DNA from: Mycolicibacterium tokaiense
Lineage (GTDB): Bacteria > Actinomycetota > Actinomycetes > Mycobacteriales > Mycobacteriaceae
Assembly: GCF_010725885.1 (NCBI RefSeq)
Contig: NZ_AP022600.1
Coordinates: 6,262,001-6,326,000, forward strand
Reading direction: 5' to 3'
DNA length: 64,000 nucleotides
Below the pieces are notes generated by a model. The model did no database searches, was not told the DNA's origin, and saw only the letters and a list, made by a program, of their open reading frames with translations. The number at the start of each line of letters is the position of its first letter. The stretch's first letter is position 1. Below are positions 8,724-19,030 of the stretch, one piece after another. Position numbers and translations under genes: made by a program.

Positions 8724-8937
8724 CTCCCACGGTGAATTCGTGCGAGCCGTGTCCGTGTGCGTCGCCGATCACCTCGTCGGTGGCGGCCCACAGGATGGGC
8801 TCATGCGTCCATTGCTCGGACAGCTTGTAGGAGGCTGGGTGCGGCCCCGGCTTGCGCAGGAAGATCACGGCCAGCAGCAAGAACAGCAGCAGCGGCACCC
8901 CGCCCATGACGGAATGGGCAATCGCGGTCTCGGTCAC
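8701..8937 (-). CDS. ctaJ: Cytochrome aa3 oxidase small subunit CtaJ
   Basis: A 78-residue protein with one transmembrane helix near residues 12-28 ([16 protein letters not shown]), a soluble part with a [15 protein letters not shown] motif, and a His/Gly-rich tail ending GGGASGKW. This layout and tail match CtaJ, an accessory subunit seen in structures of the mycobacterial bcc-aa3 supercomplex. The GTG start at 8937 opens with MTETAIAHS. It lies directly upstream of the DUF5130 gene, the same pairing I recall in M. smegmatis. The call depends on remembered family features rather than alignment. Confidence 0.75.
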   Translation of the reverse strand: MTETAIAHSVMGGVPLLLFLLLAVIFLRKPGPHPASYKLSEQWTHEPILWAATDEVIGDAHGHGSHEFTVGGGASGKW

Positions 8938-8989
8938 AGTCCCAAACCTATCCCACCAACTACGCAGCGTCGGAGTGAGCCGCCGTTTT

Positions 8990-9640
8990 TCAGGCTGCGC
9001 CCTCGCCGAGGTATCTCACCCAGGCCGGATCCAGCTCCTTGACCGTGGACAACAGCCGCCAGTGCTGCCCCTTGGGCGGCGTGGGCGTCACACGCAGCGT
9101 CCAGCCCAGCTCCGAGAGCAACTTGTCGGCCTTGCGGTGATTACAGCTGGCACAGCACGCCACGCAGTTCTCCCAGGTGTGCTCGCCGCCGAGGCAGCGG
9201 GGCACCACATGGTCCACGGTGTCGGCCTTGGCTCCGCAGTAGGCGCAGCGGAAACGGTCTCGGTGCATCAGGGCTGCCCGCGTCATCGGGACCCGCGCCC
9301 GGTATGGCACCCGGACGAACGTGCGCAGCCGGATCACCGACGGCACGGCAATGGTGCGGGTCGCGGAGTGGATCACCGGCCCCGCGGGGTCGTCGTGCAC
9401 CACGTCGGCCTTGCCGCACAGCAGCATGACGATGGCGCGCCGCATCGGCAGCGCCGTCAGCGGCTCGTAGGTGGAATTGAGCAGGAGCACCCGGCGGCGA
9501 CCCCACACCGACGTCGCCTCGTTCGGGGGCGACATCGCGGTGTCGACGGTGTGCAGCGGCGTGGCTACACCAGACCCGGATCGGCCCACCGCCGCGCGGT
9601 GTCCAACCCTATTCAGTTGGTTTCGCTTGCGCTGGGCCAT
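8990..9640 (-). CDS. HNH endonuclease domain protein (Rv2469c family)
   Basis: A 216-residue protein. After a basic N-terminus and a conserved segment (RRRVLLLNSTYEPLTALPMRRAIVMLL) it carries an HNH nuclease fold: CAYCG near residue 135, the catalytic DHVVPRCLGG with the HNH His, then WENCVACCASCNHRKAD supplying the second pair of zinc Cys and the final Asn/His. Such proteins are found across actinobacteria in conserved positions and are probably housekeeping rather than mobile. I start at ATG 9640, preceded by GGAGGG. It lies downstream of glbO in opposite orientation, as Rv2469c does to Rv2470. Confidence 0.88.
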   Translation of the reverse strand: MAQRKRNQLNRVGHRAAVGRSGSGVATPLHTVDTAMSPPNEATSVWGRRRVLLLNSTYEPLTALPMRRAIVMLLCGKADVVHDDPAGPVIHSATRTIAVPSVIRLRTFVRVPYRARVPMTRAALMHRDRFRCAYCGAKADTVDHVVPRCLGGEHTWENCVACCASCNHRKADKLLSELGWTLRVTPTPPKGQHWRLLSTVKELDPAWVRYLGEGAA

Positions 9641-9756
9641 TGGTCCCTCCGCGGACAGTCCACCACGGATCAGCGGCCACCGCACGACAATTTCGGCCGT
9701 GTTCGCAGGTCAATCCGGTGAACATCGTGTGACGTGTCGAAACGCATAATGGAGCC

Positions 9757-10152
9757 GTGCCCTCGGACCCGAATTCCTTCTACGACGCCGTCGGCGGCGC
9801 CGACACGTTCCATCGAATCGTCTCGCGGTTCTACGAGCAGGTGGCCGACGACGAGATCCTGCGACCGCTGTATCCCGACGACGACATGGAGGGCGCCGAG
9901 ACCCGGCTGCGGATGTTCCTCGAGCAGTACTGGGGCGGGCCGCGGACCTACTCCGATCAGCGTGGGCACCCCCGCCTGCGGATGCGGCACAACCCCTTCC
10001 GGATCGGGCCGCTGGAGCGCGACGCCTGGCTGCGGTGCATGCACACCGCGGTGGCCGAGATCGACGGTTCCACCCTCGACGACGAGCACCGCAAGGCGCT
10101 GCTGGACTACCTGGAGATGGCGGCGCAGTCGATGATGAACTCGCCGTTCTGA
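9757..10152 (+). CDS. glbO: Truncated haemoglobin O
   Basis: A 131-residue group II truncated globin. The proximal haem ligand is His in [11 protein letters not shown], Trp G8 is in [11 protein letters not shown], and the distal region shows FYEQV and LYPDDD, the Tyr at the CD1 position being typical of GlbO. It binds oxygen tightly and is proposed to aid respiration or redox protection at the membrane. The size fits Rv2470. GTG 9757 is chosen with GGAG at 9751-9754. It converges on the Rv2474c-like gene with four bases between the stops; the M. tuberculosis genes aglA, Rv2472 and Rv2473 are absent here. Confidence 0.95.
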   Translation: MPSDPNSFYDAVGGADTFHRIVSRFYEQVADDEILRPLYPDDDMEGAETRLRMFLEQYWGGPRTYSDQRGHPRLRMRHNPFRIGPLERDAWLRCMHTAVAEIDGSTLDDEHRKALLDYLEMAAQSMMNSPF

Positions 10153-10156
10153 GCGC

Positions 10157-10843
10157 TCAGCGCAGCACCAGCGCCGGATCGCCGCGGCGGCGGTACACCG
10201 AGCCGAAGCGGGCATCGATCCGCAGCCACGCCGGCAGCACCCGCACCCGCACGATCTCGTCGGCGGTCACCGACTCCGGCGCCAACTCCCCTTCACCGCT
10301 GCTGGACTGCGGCAGGAAGCGCATGGCCGTCAGCGCGAACACACAGCGCATCGGGATCCCGACGCTCACCCCGTCGGCGCTGACGCTGATGACCTCCTGA
10401 TCCAGCAGCGACACCGGCGGCCCCTGCGCGCTGCCGTGCTCGCGAGCCAGCGTGACCCCGCGCTGGGCCAGGTCCAGCATCACCCGGGCCGGCACATCGT
10501 CGAGATGGGCGAACCCGGCCTCCGGCGGCAGCACACCGCGCCACGACGAGTCCATCGCCCACCCCGGGTCCACGAAGCCGGCGGCGTCCACCGATTCCAG
10601 CCCCCGCAGCAGGGCGTCGGCACCCGCCGACACGTCGTCCGGGCGCACCGTGCCGCCGATGGCGCGGCCCGCCAGCACGTCGAAGTTGGTGGCCACCCAC
10701 GCCCCCAGCAGCCCGTCGGAGCGGGCCCGGATCCGGATCACGGCGGCGTCGTCGAGGGTCTGTGCGCGCTCGACGAACCTGGTCAGATCGGCCCGGTGCA
10801 CCGGGTCGGTCAGCCACAGGCCGCGCTCGCCTAGCGAACCCAT
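10157..10843 (-). CDS. Conserved mycobacterial hypothetical protein (Rv2474c family)
   Basis: A 228-residue protein of unknown function. No catalytic motif is recognisable. It is rich in beta-strand-like segments (AAVIRIRARSDGLLGAWVAT and ISVSADGVSVGIPMRCVFALTAMRFLP). Placement after the thioesterase and gdh equals that of Rv2474c, which has a similar length. I start at ATG 10841-10843, which overlaps the thioesterase stop by 13 bases. A longer ORF running to 11209 only reads an alternative frame of the thioesterase. It is the last gene of the gdh operon and probably co-translated with the thioesterase. Confidence 0.75.
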   Translation of the reverse strand: MGSLGERGLWLTDPVHRADLTRFVERAQTLDDAAVIRIRARSDGLLGAWVATNFDVLAGRAIGGTVRPDDVSAGADALLRGLESVDAAGFVDPGWAMDSSWRGVLPPEAGFAHLDDVPARVMLDLAQRGVTLAREHGSAQGPPVSLLDQEVISVSADGVSVGIPMRCVFALTAMRFLPQSSSGEGELAPESVTADEIVRVRVLPAWLRIDARFGSVYRRRGDPALVLR

Positions 10844-11256
10844 CGCTCCAGGTACTCCCGGTGCGTCGGCGACATCCGCACCAGCTTCTGTTCTTTGATG
10901 TCGAAGGCCGCCAACTGGGTTTCCCCGATCACGGCAGGCCGCGAATCCGGATCGGCGCCGACCGAGCGCACCTCGTAGGCGAGGGTGAAGTCGACGGCGC
11001 GCAACCGGCTCACCCAGATCGTCACCTGCAACGGCGAATCGACCAGTCGCAGTTGGCCTTTGTAGGACACCTTGACCTCGGCGATCAGCAGGCCCACCTC
11101 GGTGATGGTGGGACCGAACGCCGGCGCCAGGAACGGCACCCGCGCCTCTTCCAGAATGGTGACCATGGTGGCGTGGTTGACGTGCTGGTACATGTCGATG
11201 TCGGACCACCGCACCCCGACGGGTGTGACGAACCGTTCCGTACTTCCTGACGTCAA
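10831..11256 (-). CDS. Hotdog-fold acyl-CoA thioesterase (4HBT family)
   Basis: A 141-residue hotdog-fold protein. The signature [25 protein letters not shown] contains the 4-hydroxybenzoyl-CoA thioesterase motif with the catalytic Asp and the HVNH turn. It should hydrolyse an acyl-CoA, but the substrate is unknown. The start is an uncommon TTG at 11254-11256, whose bases overlap the gdh stop codon in a TTGA arrangement, which implies coupled translation. Position and size fit Rv2475c. Confidence 0.88.
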   Translation of the reverse strand: MTSGSTERFVTPVGVRWSDIDMYQHVNHATMVTILEEARVPFLAPAFGPTITEVGLLIAEVKVSYKGQLRLVDSPLQVTIWVSRLRAVDFTLAYEVRSVGADPDSRPAVIGETQLAAFDIKEQKLVRMSPTHREYLERWVR

Positions 11257-14200
11257 GCCGAGGACCCCGATCGTGTCATGTTCCTGATCTGACGCGCGGC
11301 CACCGACAGGGTGGCCAGATCGCGCTCGTCGTCGCGGTAGATCTCATCGAGGGTGCGCCGCGCCCGCGCCAACCGCGAACCGTTGGTGTGGTGCCACTCG
11401 GCGATCTTCTCCTCACCGCTCTCGTCGGGTTCGCCGACGGCCAGCAGATCGAGGGTCAGCGTCCGCAGCGAGCTGTAGATGTCGTCGCGAATCGCCAACC
11501 GCGCCAATGCATGCCAGCGGTCATCACGGGGCAGCCCGGACACCGAGGTGAGCAGACCGTCGGTGCCGAGGTGATCCATCAGCGCGAAGTAGGTGTCGGC
11601 CACCTCGGTCTCGTCGCGGTCGACGATGTCGGCGACGTCGATGATGTCGAGCAGGCTGTACTGGTACAGACCGCTGGACACCATGTAAGCCAGGTCCTCG
11701 GGCACCCCGTGTGAGGCGAACTCGGCGGCTTCCTTGGTGACGATCGCCTTGTCGTCACCACGCAGCCAGTCCCGCATCCGCGGGGTCAGTGCAGCGACCT
11801 TGGTGGCAAAGCGGTTGATCTCGGCACCGACCGCCAGCGGCTGCGGGCGGTTGTTGAGCAGCCAGCGGCCGGCGCGGTCCACCAGTCGTCGCAGATCCAG
11901 GGTCATCCGGTCCGAGATATGCACGGGGACATCGTTTTCCAGGCTGGCTTCGCGGATCCGCCGCCAGACGTCGCCGACGCGGAAGATCGCGTCGGTGGCG
12001 ACGTAGGTGCGCACCGCGTCCACCGGGGCGACGCCGACGTCCTCGGTGACGCGGTAGGCGTAGCTGATCCCGCCGGTGTCCACCAGATCGTTGACCAGCA
12101 TCGTGGTCACGATCTCGCGTCGCAACTGATGATTGCGGATCTCACCGGCGAAGTTCTCCCGCAGCGGCGCCGGGAAGTACGACGGCAACCGGGAGGCGAA
12201 CACGTCCTGGTCGGGCAGTTCACTGGCCAGCACATCGTCCTTGAGCGCCAGTTTGACGTGGGCCATCAGCGTTGCGAGTTCAGGCGAGGTGAGGCCCAGC
12301 CCCAGCTCGGTGCGCCGCCGGATCTCCTTGTCCGACGGCAGCGCTTCCAGTTCCCGGTTCAGCCCCCGGGTCTCCTCGAGCTCCTTGATCTGTCGGGCGT
12401 GCACGTTGAGCAGGCTGGCCGCGTTGGCCCGACTGGTGCCCATCAAGTCGTTCTGGGCGGCATTGTCGGCCAGCACCAGGGTGCCCACCTCGTCGGTCAT
12501 CGACTCCAGCAGACCCGTGCGCTCCCCCTCGGGGACCTCACCGAGGGTGACCAGGGAATCCACCAGGATCTTGATGTTGACCTCGTGATCGGAGCAGTCC
12601 ACCCCGGCCGAGTTGTCCAGGGCGTCGGTGTTGATCCGCCCGCCGGCCAGGTCGAACTCGATCCGTCCCAGGGAGGTGACACCGAGGTTGCCACCTTCGC
12701 CGATCACCTTGGCGCGCACCTGATTCCCGTTCACCCGCACCGGGTCGTTGGCGCGGTCGCCGACGTCGGCGTCGGACTGGCTCTCGGCCTTGATGTAGGT
12801 GCCGATGCCGCCGTTCCACAGCAGGTCCACCGGAGCCTGCAGGATCGCCTTCACCAGGGCCGGTGGGGTCAGGTCGGTCACGTCGGCGCCCAGACCCAGC
12901 ACGTCGCGCACCTGCGGGGTGATCGGGATCGACTTCTGCTCGCGGCTGTAGATGCCGCCGCCTGCTGAGATGAGCGAAGTGTCGTAGTCATCCCAGGTGG
13001 ACCGCGGCAGGTCGAACAACCGTCTGCGCTCGGTGAAACTGGTCGCCGCATCCGGGGTGGGGTCGAGGAAGATGTGCATGTGGTTGAAGGCCGCCACCAG
13101 CCGGATGTGTTCGGAGAGCAGCATTCCGTTGCCGAACACGTCACCGCTCATGTCGCCGATGCCGACGACAGTGAAGTCCTGGGTCTGGGTGTCGACGCCC
13201 ATCTCCCGGAAGTGCCGTTTGACACTCTCCCACGCGCCCTTGGCGGTGATGCCCATGGCCTTGTGGTCGTAGCCCACCGAACCGCCGGAGGCGAAGGCGT
13301 CGCCCAGCCAGAAGCCGTAGGACTTGGCGACGTCGTTGGCGATGTCGGAGAAGGTCGCGGTGCCCTTGTCGGCGGCCACCACCAGATAGGCGTCGTCGCC
13401 GTCGCGGCGCACCACCCGCTGCGGCGGGGTGACGGCCTTCGACGCGGGGTCGACGTTGTCGGTGACATCCAGCAGCCCGGAGATGAACAAGCGGTAGCAG
13501 GCCACGCCTTCGGCGCGCACCGCCTCCCGGTCGTTGCCCAGCGGCGGGTTCTTCACCACGAAGCCGCCTTTGGCGCCCACCGGCACGATCACCGCGTTCT
13601 TCACGGCCTGCGCCTTGACCAGCCCCAGCACCTCGGTGCGGAAATCCTCACGTCGGTCCGACCACCGCAGACCTCCGCGGGCGACGGAGCCGAACCGCAG
13701 GTGCACACCTTCCACCCGTGGTGAGTACACGAAGATCTCGAACTTGGGGCGCGGCAGCGGAAGCTCGTCGATCAGCCCGGGGTTCAGTTTCACCGCCAGC
13801 ACACCGTTGCTGCGCGCCGAGTTCTCGTCGGTCACGAAGTAGTTGGTACGCAGCGTGGCCTGCACCAGCGAGGCGAAGGCCCGCAGCACCCGGTCGGTGT
13901 CCAGGCTCACCAGCGCGTCGATGTCGGCCGCCACCGCAGCGGCCGCCAGCTGAGCCCGCTGCGAGCGGTCGGCTTCGGCCAGATCCGGGTCGAACACCGC
14001 CTCGAACAGCTGCACCAGGGCGCGGGTGGTCAGGGCGTTGCCGTTGACCACCGTCTCGATGTGCGACTGACTGTAGGGAAAACCGGCCTGCCGCAGGTAC
14101 TTCGCGTAGGCGCGGATGATCGTGACCTGCTGCCAGGTGAGGCCGGCGCGCAACACCAACTCGTTGAACCGGTCGATCTCCACCCGTCCGTGCCAGATGG

Positions 14201-16061
14201 CGGTGAGGGTGTCGGCAAACCGCTGCGCCACGTCGTCGACATCCTCGGGGGCGGCCGGGGCGATGGTGGGGTGCGACGAGATGCGGAAGTGGTACATCCA
14301 GACCGCAAGTCCATCCGGCCGGGTGACGGTGAACGGCCGCTCGTCGAGCACGATGACACCCATGCTCTGCAACATCGGCAGCAGCTCACTCAGGGACGCC
14401 GAGCGCCCGCCGAGGTACCACTTCAGCCGGGCGTTGCCGCCGTCGCCGGCATCCTCGAAGACCAGCTTGACGGTGTTCTCGGCCAGCGCCTCGATGATGG
14501 CGATGTCGTCGATGGCCTCCACCGGGGTGACGGCCTGTTTGTAGACCTCGGAGAACGCCGAGGAGTAGTGCTCGGCCAGCGGGGCGACCGGTGATCCGGG
14601 AGCCACCGCCCCCAAGAGCCGGTCACCCCAGGTGCGGGCGGCCTCGGTCAGCAGCTGCTGGATGCGGCGCTCGTTGGGCTCGGAGACGTCGATGGTCTGC
14701 GGATCGGTCTGCGGCGGCATCTTGACCGTGAAATGCACCAGCGCCCAGGGTGATTCGCTGACCCGGGCCGAGTAGTCGATGCTGGTGCCGCCGAACTCGC
14801 GCACCAGGATGTCCTGCATCTCCAGCCGCACCGCCGTGGTGTAGCGGTCTCGCGGCAGGTACACCAGGCAGGACACGAAGTGGCCCAGCTGATCTCCGCG
14901 CACGAACAGCAGGCTGCGTCGCCGCGACCCCAGATCGATGACCGCCTCGGCCATGTCGCGCAGTTGTTCGGCCGACAGCGCGAACAGCTCAGAGCGCGGG
15001 ACCGTCTGGATGACGTCGATCAGCAGCTGCCCGGGGTGGCCGGGATCCTGCTCGGCCAACGCGAGCGCCGCGTGAACCCGCTTGGACACCAGGGGGATCT
15101 CCAGCACGTTGGCGCTCATCGCGGCAACGGTGAACAGGCCCACGAAGCGGTGCTCGACGGCGTGTCCGGCGCCGGCATTCTCCCGCACCACGACGATGTA
15201 AGGATAGGTCCCGTAGCGCAGATAGCTCGGGATCGTGGCCTGCGCGAGCACCAGCAGATCGTCGTCACTGGTGAGCTGCGGCAGCACGTCCTCACGGAAC
15301 TTCAGCACCCCGAGTCGGCTCGAGGTGTCCACCGACGCGCGGCCGTCGCTGACCGGGCATCGCTGGTAGCCGAGCACCACGAAGTGGCTGTCGGCCAGCC
15401 AGCGCAGCAGGTCGGCGACGTCGCTGCGGTCGGGTCCGGAGAAGCGACCCGAGTCGTCGGCGTCCAGCAGGGCGGCCAGGCTCAGCAGCGCCGAGCCCAT
15501 CGCGACCGAGTCCAGGGACACCTGACGGGCGTCGGTGAGCACGCGGGGCAGGGCCTCGACAGCCTGGTCGAGCGCGGCGCGGTTCACCGACTCCGCCAAC
15601 TGGATGTGGATCCACGTCTCAGCCGGGGCGTCGCCGGTGCCGGGCACCACGTCCTCCAGCTCGCCGGTGGCGTCGCGGCGCACCCCGAACACGGGATTCA
15701 TGATCGCGGTATAGGCGACGCCGAGACGGTGCAACAACAGTGTCACCGAATCCATCTGCATGCCACCGTGATCGGCGACCACCTGCAGCGCCGGAGCGAA
15801 GTCCTCATCGCCGACGTGCACGGCAACGGCGACCTGCCCCGGCGCCCGCCGGCGCGCCAGGGCGACGTGCGCTGCCAGCAACGCGGCGGAGACCAGATGG
15901 TCCTCGGTGCCTGCCTGGCGCAGGGGACCGGTGTCAGCGGTATCGGCGCCGGGGGCGTCCCCGTGCGGCCCGCGATACGTGTCCTGGTAGGCCTGGCTGA
16001 GCTTGGCCATCAGTTCCGGGGAGAGCACCGACTTCTCTGTGGCACCCGGGTTCACCGTCAT
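11253..16061 (-). CDS. gdh: NAD-specific glutamate dehydrogenase, 180-kDa class
   Basis: A 1602-residue enzyme of the large (L-180) NAD-dependent glutamate dehydrogenase class, converting glutamate to 2-oxoglutarate and ammonium. The long N-terminal region contains ACT-like regulatory domains. The catalytic core includes [19 protein letters not shown] near residue 790, an AKGGF lysine motif shortly after, and the nucleotide-binding [15 protein letters not shown] near 970. Length is close to Rv2476c. In mycobacteria this enzyme is inhibited by the FHA protein GarA, which is not in this window. Upstream is the ABC-F gene (53 bases away, same strand); downstream the thioesterase overlaps its stop. 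Confidence 0.96.
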   Translation of the reverse strand: MTVNPGATEKSVLSPELMAKLSQAYQDTYRGPHGDAPGADTADTGPLRQAGTEDHLVSAALLAAHVALARRRAPGQVAVAVHVGDEDFAPALQVVADHGGMQMDSVTLLLHRLGVAYTAIMNPVFGVRRDATGELEDVVPGTGDAPAETWIHIQLAESVNRAALDQAVEALPRVLTDARQVSLDSVAMGSALLSLAALLDADDSGRFSGPDRSDVADLLRWLADSHFVVLGYQRCPVSDGRASVDTSSRLGVLKFREDVLPQLTSDDDLLVLAQATIPSYLRYGTYPYIVVVRENAGAGHAVEHRFVGLFTVAAMSANVLEIPLVSKRVHAALALAEQDPGHPGQLLIDVIQTVPRSELFALSAEQLRDMAEAVIDLGSRRRSLLFVRGDQLGHFVSCLVYLPRDRYTTAVRLEMQDILVREFGGTSIDYSARVSESPWALVHFTVKMPPQTDPQTIDVSEPNERRIQQLLTEAARTWGDRLLGAVAPGSPVAPLAEHYSSAFSEVYKQAVTPVEAIDDIAIIEALAENTVKLVFEDAGDGGNARLKWYLGGRSASLSELLPMLQSMGVIVLDERPFTVTRPDGLAVWMYHFRISSHPTIAPAAPEDVDDVAQRFADTLTAIWHGRVEIDRFNELVLRAGLTWQQVTIIRAYAKYLRQAGFPYSQSHIETVVNGNALTTRALVQLFEAVFDPDLAEADRSQRAQLAAAAVAADIDALVSLDTDRVLRAFASLVQATLRTNYFVTDENSARSNGVLAVKLNPGLIDELPLPRPKFEIFVYSPRVEGVHLRFGSVARGGLRWSDRREDFRTEVLGLVKAQAVKNAVIVPVGAKGGFVVKNPPLGNDREAVRAEGVACYRLFISGLLDVTDNVDPASKAVTPPQRVVRRDGDDAYLVVAADKGTATFSDIANDVAKSYGFWLGDAFASGGSVGYDHKAMGITAKGAWESVKRHFREMGVDTQTQDFTVVGIGDMSGDVFGNGMLLSEHIRLVAAFNHMHIFLDPTPDAATSFTERRRLFDLPRSTWDDYDTSLISAGGGIYSREQKSIPITPQVRDVLGLGADVTDLTPPALVKAILQAPVDLLWNGGIGTYIKAESQSDADVGDRANDPVRVNGNQVRAKVIGEGGNLGVTSLGRIEFDLAGGRINTDALDNSAGVDCSDHEVNIKILVDSLVTLGEVPEGERTGLLESMTDEVGTLVLADNAAQNDLMGTSRANAASLLNVHARQIKELEETRGLNRELEALPSDKEIRRRTELGLGLTSPELATLMAHVKLALKDDVLASELPDQDVFASRLPSYFPAPLRENFAGEIRNHQLRREIVTTMLVNDLVDTGGISYAYRVTEDVGVAPVDAVRTYVATDAIFRVGDVWRRIREASLENDVPVHISDRMTLDLRRLVDRAGRWLLNNRPQPLAVGAEINRFATKVAALTPRMRDWLRGDDKAIVTKEAAEFASHGVPEDLAYMVSSGLYQYSLLDIIDVADIVDRDETEVADTYFALMDHLGTDGLLTSVSGLPRDDRWHALARLAIRDDIYSSLRTLTLDLLAVGEPDESGEEKIAEWHHTNGSRLARARRTLDEIYRDDERDLATLSVAARQIRNMTRSGSSA

Positions 16062-16114
16062 GCTGGATCACTCCTGACGTCGCTGCGTGGCCCCATTGGC
16101 ACGCAGCGGCAACA

Positions 16115-17788
16115 CTAGTCGCGTGTCAGCCGTCGGTGGGTAACCCGGTGTGGACGCGCTGCTTCGGCACCGAGTCTTTCGATCTTGTTCTCCTCGTAGC
16201 CGCCGAAGTTGCCCTCGAACCAGAACCACTTGGCCTCGTTGTCCTCGTCACCCTCCCAGGCCAGGATGTGGGTGCAGGTGCGGTCGAGGAACCAGCGATC
16301 GTGGGAGATCACCACAGCGCAGCCGGGGAAGTTCTCCAGCGCGTTCTCCAGCGAACTCAGCGTCTCGACGTCGAGGTCGTTGGTGGGCTCGTCCAGCAGG
16401 ATCAGGTTGCCGCCCTCTTTGAGGGTCAGTGCCAGGTTCAGCCGGTTGCGCTCACCACCGGAGAGCACCCCGGCGGGCTTCTGCTGATCCGGGCCCTTGA
16501 AGCCGAAGGCGGACACGTAGGCCCTCGACGGCACCTCGTTCTGGCCGACCTCGATGTAGTCCAGGCCGTCGGAGACGACCTCCCAGACGTTCTTGTTGGG
16601 ATCGATGCGCGAGCGACTCTGGTCGACATAGGACAGCTTGACCGTCTCGCCCACCTTGACGGTGCCGCTGTCCGGTTCCTCGAGGCCGACGATGGTCTTG
16701 AACAGCGTGGTCTTGCCGACACCGTTGGGGCCGATGACGCCGACGATGCCGTTGCGGGGCAGCGTGAACGACAGGTCCTTGATCAGGATGCGGCCGTCGA
16801 AGCCCTTGTCGAGATGGCTGACCTCGACCACCGTGTTGCCCAGCCGGGGGCCGGTGGGGATCTGGATCTCCTCGAAGTCGAGCTTCCTGGTCTTCTCGGC
16901 CTCCGTCACCATCTCTTCGTACCGGGTCAGGCGGGCCTTGTTCTTGGCCTGGCGGGCCTTGGCGCCGGAACGCACCCAGGCCAGCTCCTCCTTGAGGCGC
17001 TTCTGCAGCTTCTGGTCCTTCTTGCCCTGCACCGCGAGGCGTTCGGCCTTCTTCTCCAGGTAGGTGGAGTAGTTGCCCTCATAGGGGTAGGCCCGGCCGC
17101 GGTCGAGTTCGAGGATCCATTCGGCCACGTTGTCCAGGAAGTACCGGTCGTGGGTGACGGCCAGGATGGCGCCCGGGTAGGAGGCCAGGTGCTGCTCGAG
17201 CCACAGCACGCTCTCGGCGTCCAGGTGGTTGGTGGGCTCGTCGAGGAGCAGCAGATCCGGCTTGCTCAGCAGCAGCTTGCACAGCGCGACACGACGCTTC
17301 TCACCGCCGGAGAGGTGGGTGACGGGCTCGTCCGGCGGCGGGCAGCGCAGCGCGTCCATGGCCTGCTCCAGCTGGGAGTCGATGTCCCAGGCGTCGGCGG
17401 CGTCCAGCTCCTCCTGGAGCTGACCCATCTCTTCCATGAGCTCGTCGGTGTAGTCGGTGGCCATCAGTTCGGCCACCTCGTTGTACCGATTGAGCTTGCC
17501 CTTGATCGGCACGCCCTCTTCGACGTTCTCGCGCACCGTCTTGCTCTCGTCGAGCAGCGGTTCCTGCATCAGGATGCCGACCGTGGCGCCGGTGGCCAGG
17601 AAGGCGTCACCGTTGTTGGGCTTGTCGGTGCCCGCCATGATCTTCAGGACGCTGGACTTGCCGGCGCCGTTGGGGCCGACGACGCCGATCTTGGCGCCAG
17701 GAAGAAAGTTCAGGGTGACGTCATCGAGGATGACCTTGTCGCCGTGGGCCTTGCGGACCTTCTTCATCGTGTAGATGAACTCAGCCAT
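16115..17788 (-). CDS. ettA: ABC-F ATPase, EttA-type translation factor
   Basis: A 557-residue protein with two ABC cassettes and no membrane domain. The Walker A motifs are GPNGAGKSS near residue 40 and GPNGVGKTT near 350. The signatures LSGGEKRRVALCKLLLS and LSGGERNRLNLALTL are each followed by a Walker B of the form LLLDEPTNHLD or ILLDEPTNDLD. The charged linker between them fits the EttA subgroup, which binds the ribosomal E site and gates elongation according to ATP/ADP. It is orthologous in position to Rv2477c. The accessory block 17874-24265 begins immediately upstream, where ssbB would be expected. Confidence 0.93.
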   Translation of the reverse strand: MAEFIYTMKKVRKAHGDKVILDDVTLNFLPGAKIGVVGPNGAGKSSVLKIMAGTDKPNNGDAFLATGATVGILMQEPLLDESKTVRENVEEGVPIKGKLNRYNEVAELMATDYTDELMEEMGQLQEELDAADAWDIDSQLEQAMDALRCPPPDEPVTHLSGGEKRRVALCKLLLSKPDLLLLDEPTNHLDAESVLWLEQHLASYPGAILAVTHDRYFLDNVAEWILELDRGRAYPYEGNYSTYLEKKAERLAVQGKKDQKLQKRLKEELAWVRSGAKARQAKNKARLTRYEEMVTEAEKTRKLDFEEIQIPTGPRLGNTVVEVSHLDKGFDGRILIKDLSFTLPRNGIVGVIGPNGVGKTTLFKTIVGLEEPDSGTVKVGETVKLSYVDQSRSRIDPNKNVWEVVSDGLDYIEVGQNEVPSRAYVSAFGFKGPDQQKPAGVLSGGERNRLNLALTLKEGGNLILLDEPTNDLDVETLSSLENALENFPGCAVVISHDRWFLDRTCTHILAWEGDEDNEAKWFWFEGNFGGYEENKIERLGAEAARPHRVTHRRLTRD

Positions 17789-17873
17789 GCTGACGTGGTG
17801 CCTTTCTGGTCTGCAGGTGGTGCTCGCCGAACATCCTAGGCCGCTCGATCTGCAGAGATGGACGCCCCGGATG

Positions 17874-19001
17874 TCAGGTGCTCATGGTCACGACGGCGCG
17901 GCCCTGGATCTCCCCTCTGGCCAGCGCGTCGAAGGCATCGCCCGCGGTCTCGAGGGAGTAGGTCCGCGTGACGGTGTCCTGGACCGAGAATACGCCGGTG
18001 GCGGCGAGCTCGATGACAGCAGGCAGGTCGTGGCGGGTGCGGCCCCCGAACGAACCCAGGATCCGGTAGCCGCGACGCACCAGCGGAGTGATCTCGATGT
18101 TGGCACTCGACTGGCCCGCCGCGATGCCGACCGCCACCATTCGACCGCCGTCGGTCAGCATCCTGACCGCCTGCTCGAAGGTCTGCTGTCGCCCCAGCAC
18201 CTCGAAGGCGACGTCCACCCCGGCGCCGTCGGTGAGCTCGCGCACCGCGGCCACCGCGTCCCCCGTCGCCGAGTTGACCACGTGGTCAGCGCCCAGTTTC
18301 CGTGCCGCATCCAGCTTTTCGTCACTGACATCGACGGCGATGACGGTCTCGGCGCCGGCGGCGCGGGCCAGTTGCACGATGGCCGACCCCACTCCCCCGG
18401 TGGCGACCACGGCCACCGTCTCCCCGGCCTGCAACCCGGCGGTCTGGTGCACGGCACCGTAGGCGGTGAAGAAGGCGCAGCCCAGCACGGCGGCCTGGGC
18501 CTCCGGGACCTCGCCGCGCAGCGGTGCCAGCGCGTTCACCGGGACCACGCTGTATTCGGCCAGCCCGGCCATCGAGTACATCGCCAGCGGGGTCCCGTCG
18601 CTGCGCTGCAGGCGGGTGGTGCCGTCGTAGAGCGCACCCTTGAGCCGGTTCTCGGCGAAGAACGGCAGACACATGTCGTCGCGCCCGCGCAGGCACTGCC
18701 GGCATTCACCGCAGGGCATGATGAACGCCCCGACCACCGTCGCTCCGACCTCGACGCCGCGGGCCGGGTCGGTGCCGGGCCCCAGCGCCACCACGGTGCC
18801 GGAGATCTCGTGGCCGAGCACCGCCGGCGAGGGGAACGCCACCTCGCCTTTCATCACGTGCAGGTCGGTGTGGCAGACCCCGCACGCGGTCACCTTGACC
18901 AGGGCTTCGCCCTGCTTGGGCTGCGGTACCGGGATCTGTTCGGTCTGCAGAGTGGGGCCGTCACCGGTCCAGACCGCTGCGCGCATCGTGTCGGGCGTCA
19001 T
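17874..19001 (-). CDS. Zinc-dependent alcohol dehydrogenase
   Basis: A 375-residue medium-chain dehydrogenase. Catalytic zinc ligands are Cys 40 in CGVCHTD and His 64/Glu 65 in GHE; the structural zinc site is CGECRQCLRGRDDMC near residues 95-110. A Rossmann motif (VVATGGVGSAIVQLARAAG) is followed by IAVDVS, whose Asp at the strand end suggests NAD preference. I start at ATG 18999-19001 with GGACGG upstream; the longer ORF adds 26 His/Arg-rich residues unlike the family. It is the last gene of the PucR-linked operon, 29 bases after the MFS gene, and probably oxidises an alcohol made or taken up by the pathway. Confidence 0.9.
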   Translation of the reverse strand: MTPDTMRAAVWTGDGPTLQTEQIPVPQPKQGEALVKVTACGVCHTDLHVMKGEVAFPSPAVLGHEISGTVVALGPGTDPARGVEVGATVVGAFIMPCGECRQCLRGRDDMCLPFFAENRLKGALYDGTTRLQRSDGTPLAMYSMAGLAEYSVVPVNALAPLRGEVPEAQAAVLGCAFFTAYGAVHQTAGLQAGETVAVVATGGVGSAIVQLARAAGAETVIAVDVSDEKLDAARKLGADHVVNSATGDAVAAVRELTDGAGVDVAFEVLGRQQTFEQAVRMLTDGGRMVAVGIAAGQSSANIEITPLVRRGYRILGSFGGRTRHDLPAVIELAATGVFSVQDTVTRTYSLETAGDAFDALARGEIQGRAVVTMST

Positions 19002-19030
19002 GTCGTCCGTCCCTTCGTTGGGGTGTGGCA

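Noticed and set aside
10157..11209. 350-residue ORF that would fuse the thioesterase region to the Rv2474c-like gene
   Set aside because: The first 122 residues read an alternative frame of the thioesterase; the true gene starts at ATG 10843.
16136..17839. 567-residue plus-strand ORF opposite the ABC-F gene
   Set aside because: It has no domain pattern and is antisense to a clear ABC-F protein.
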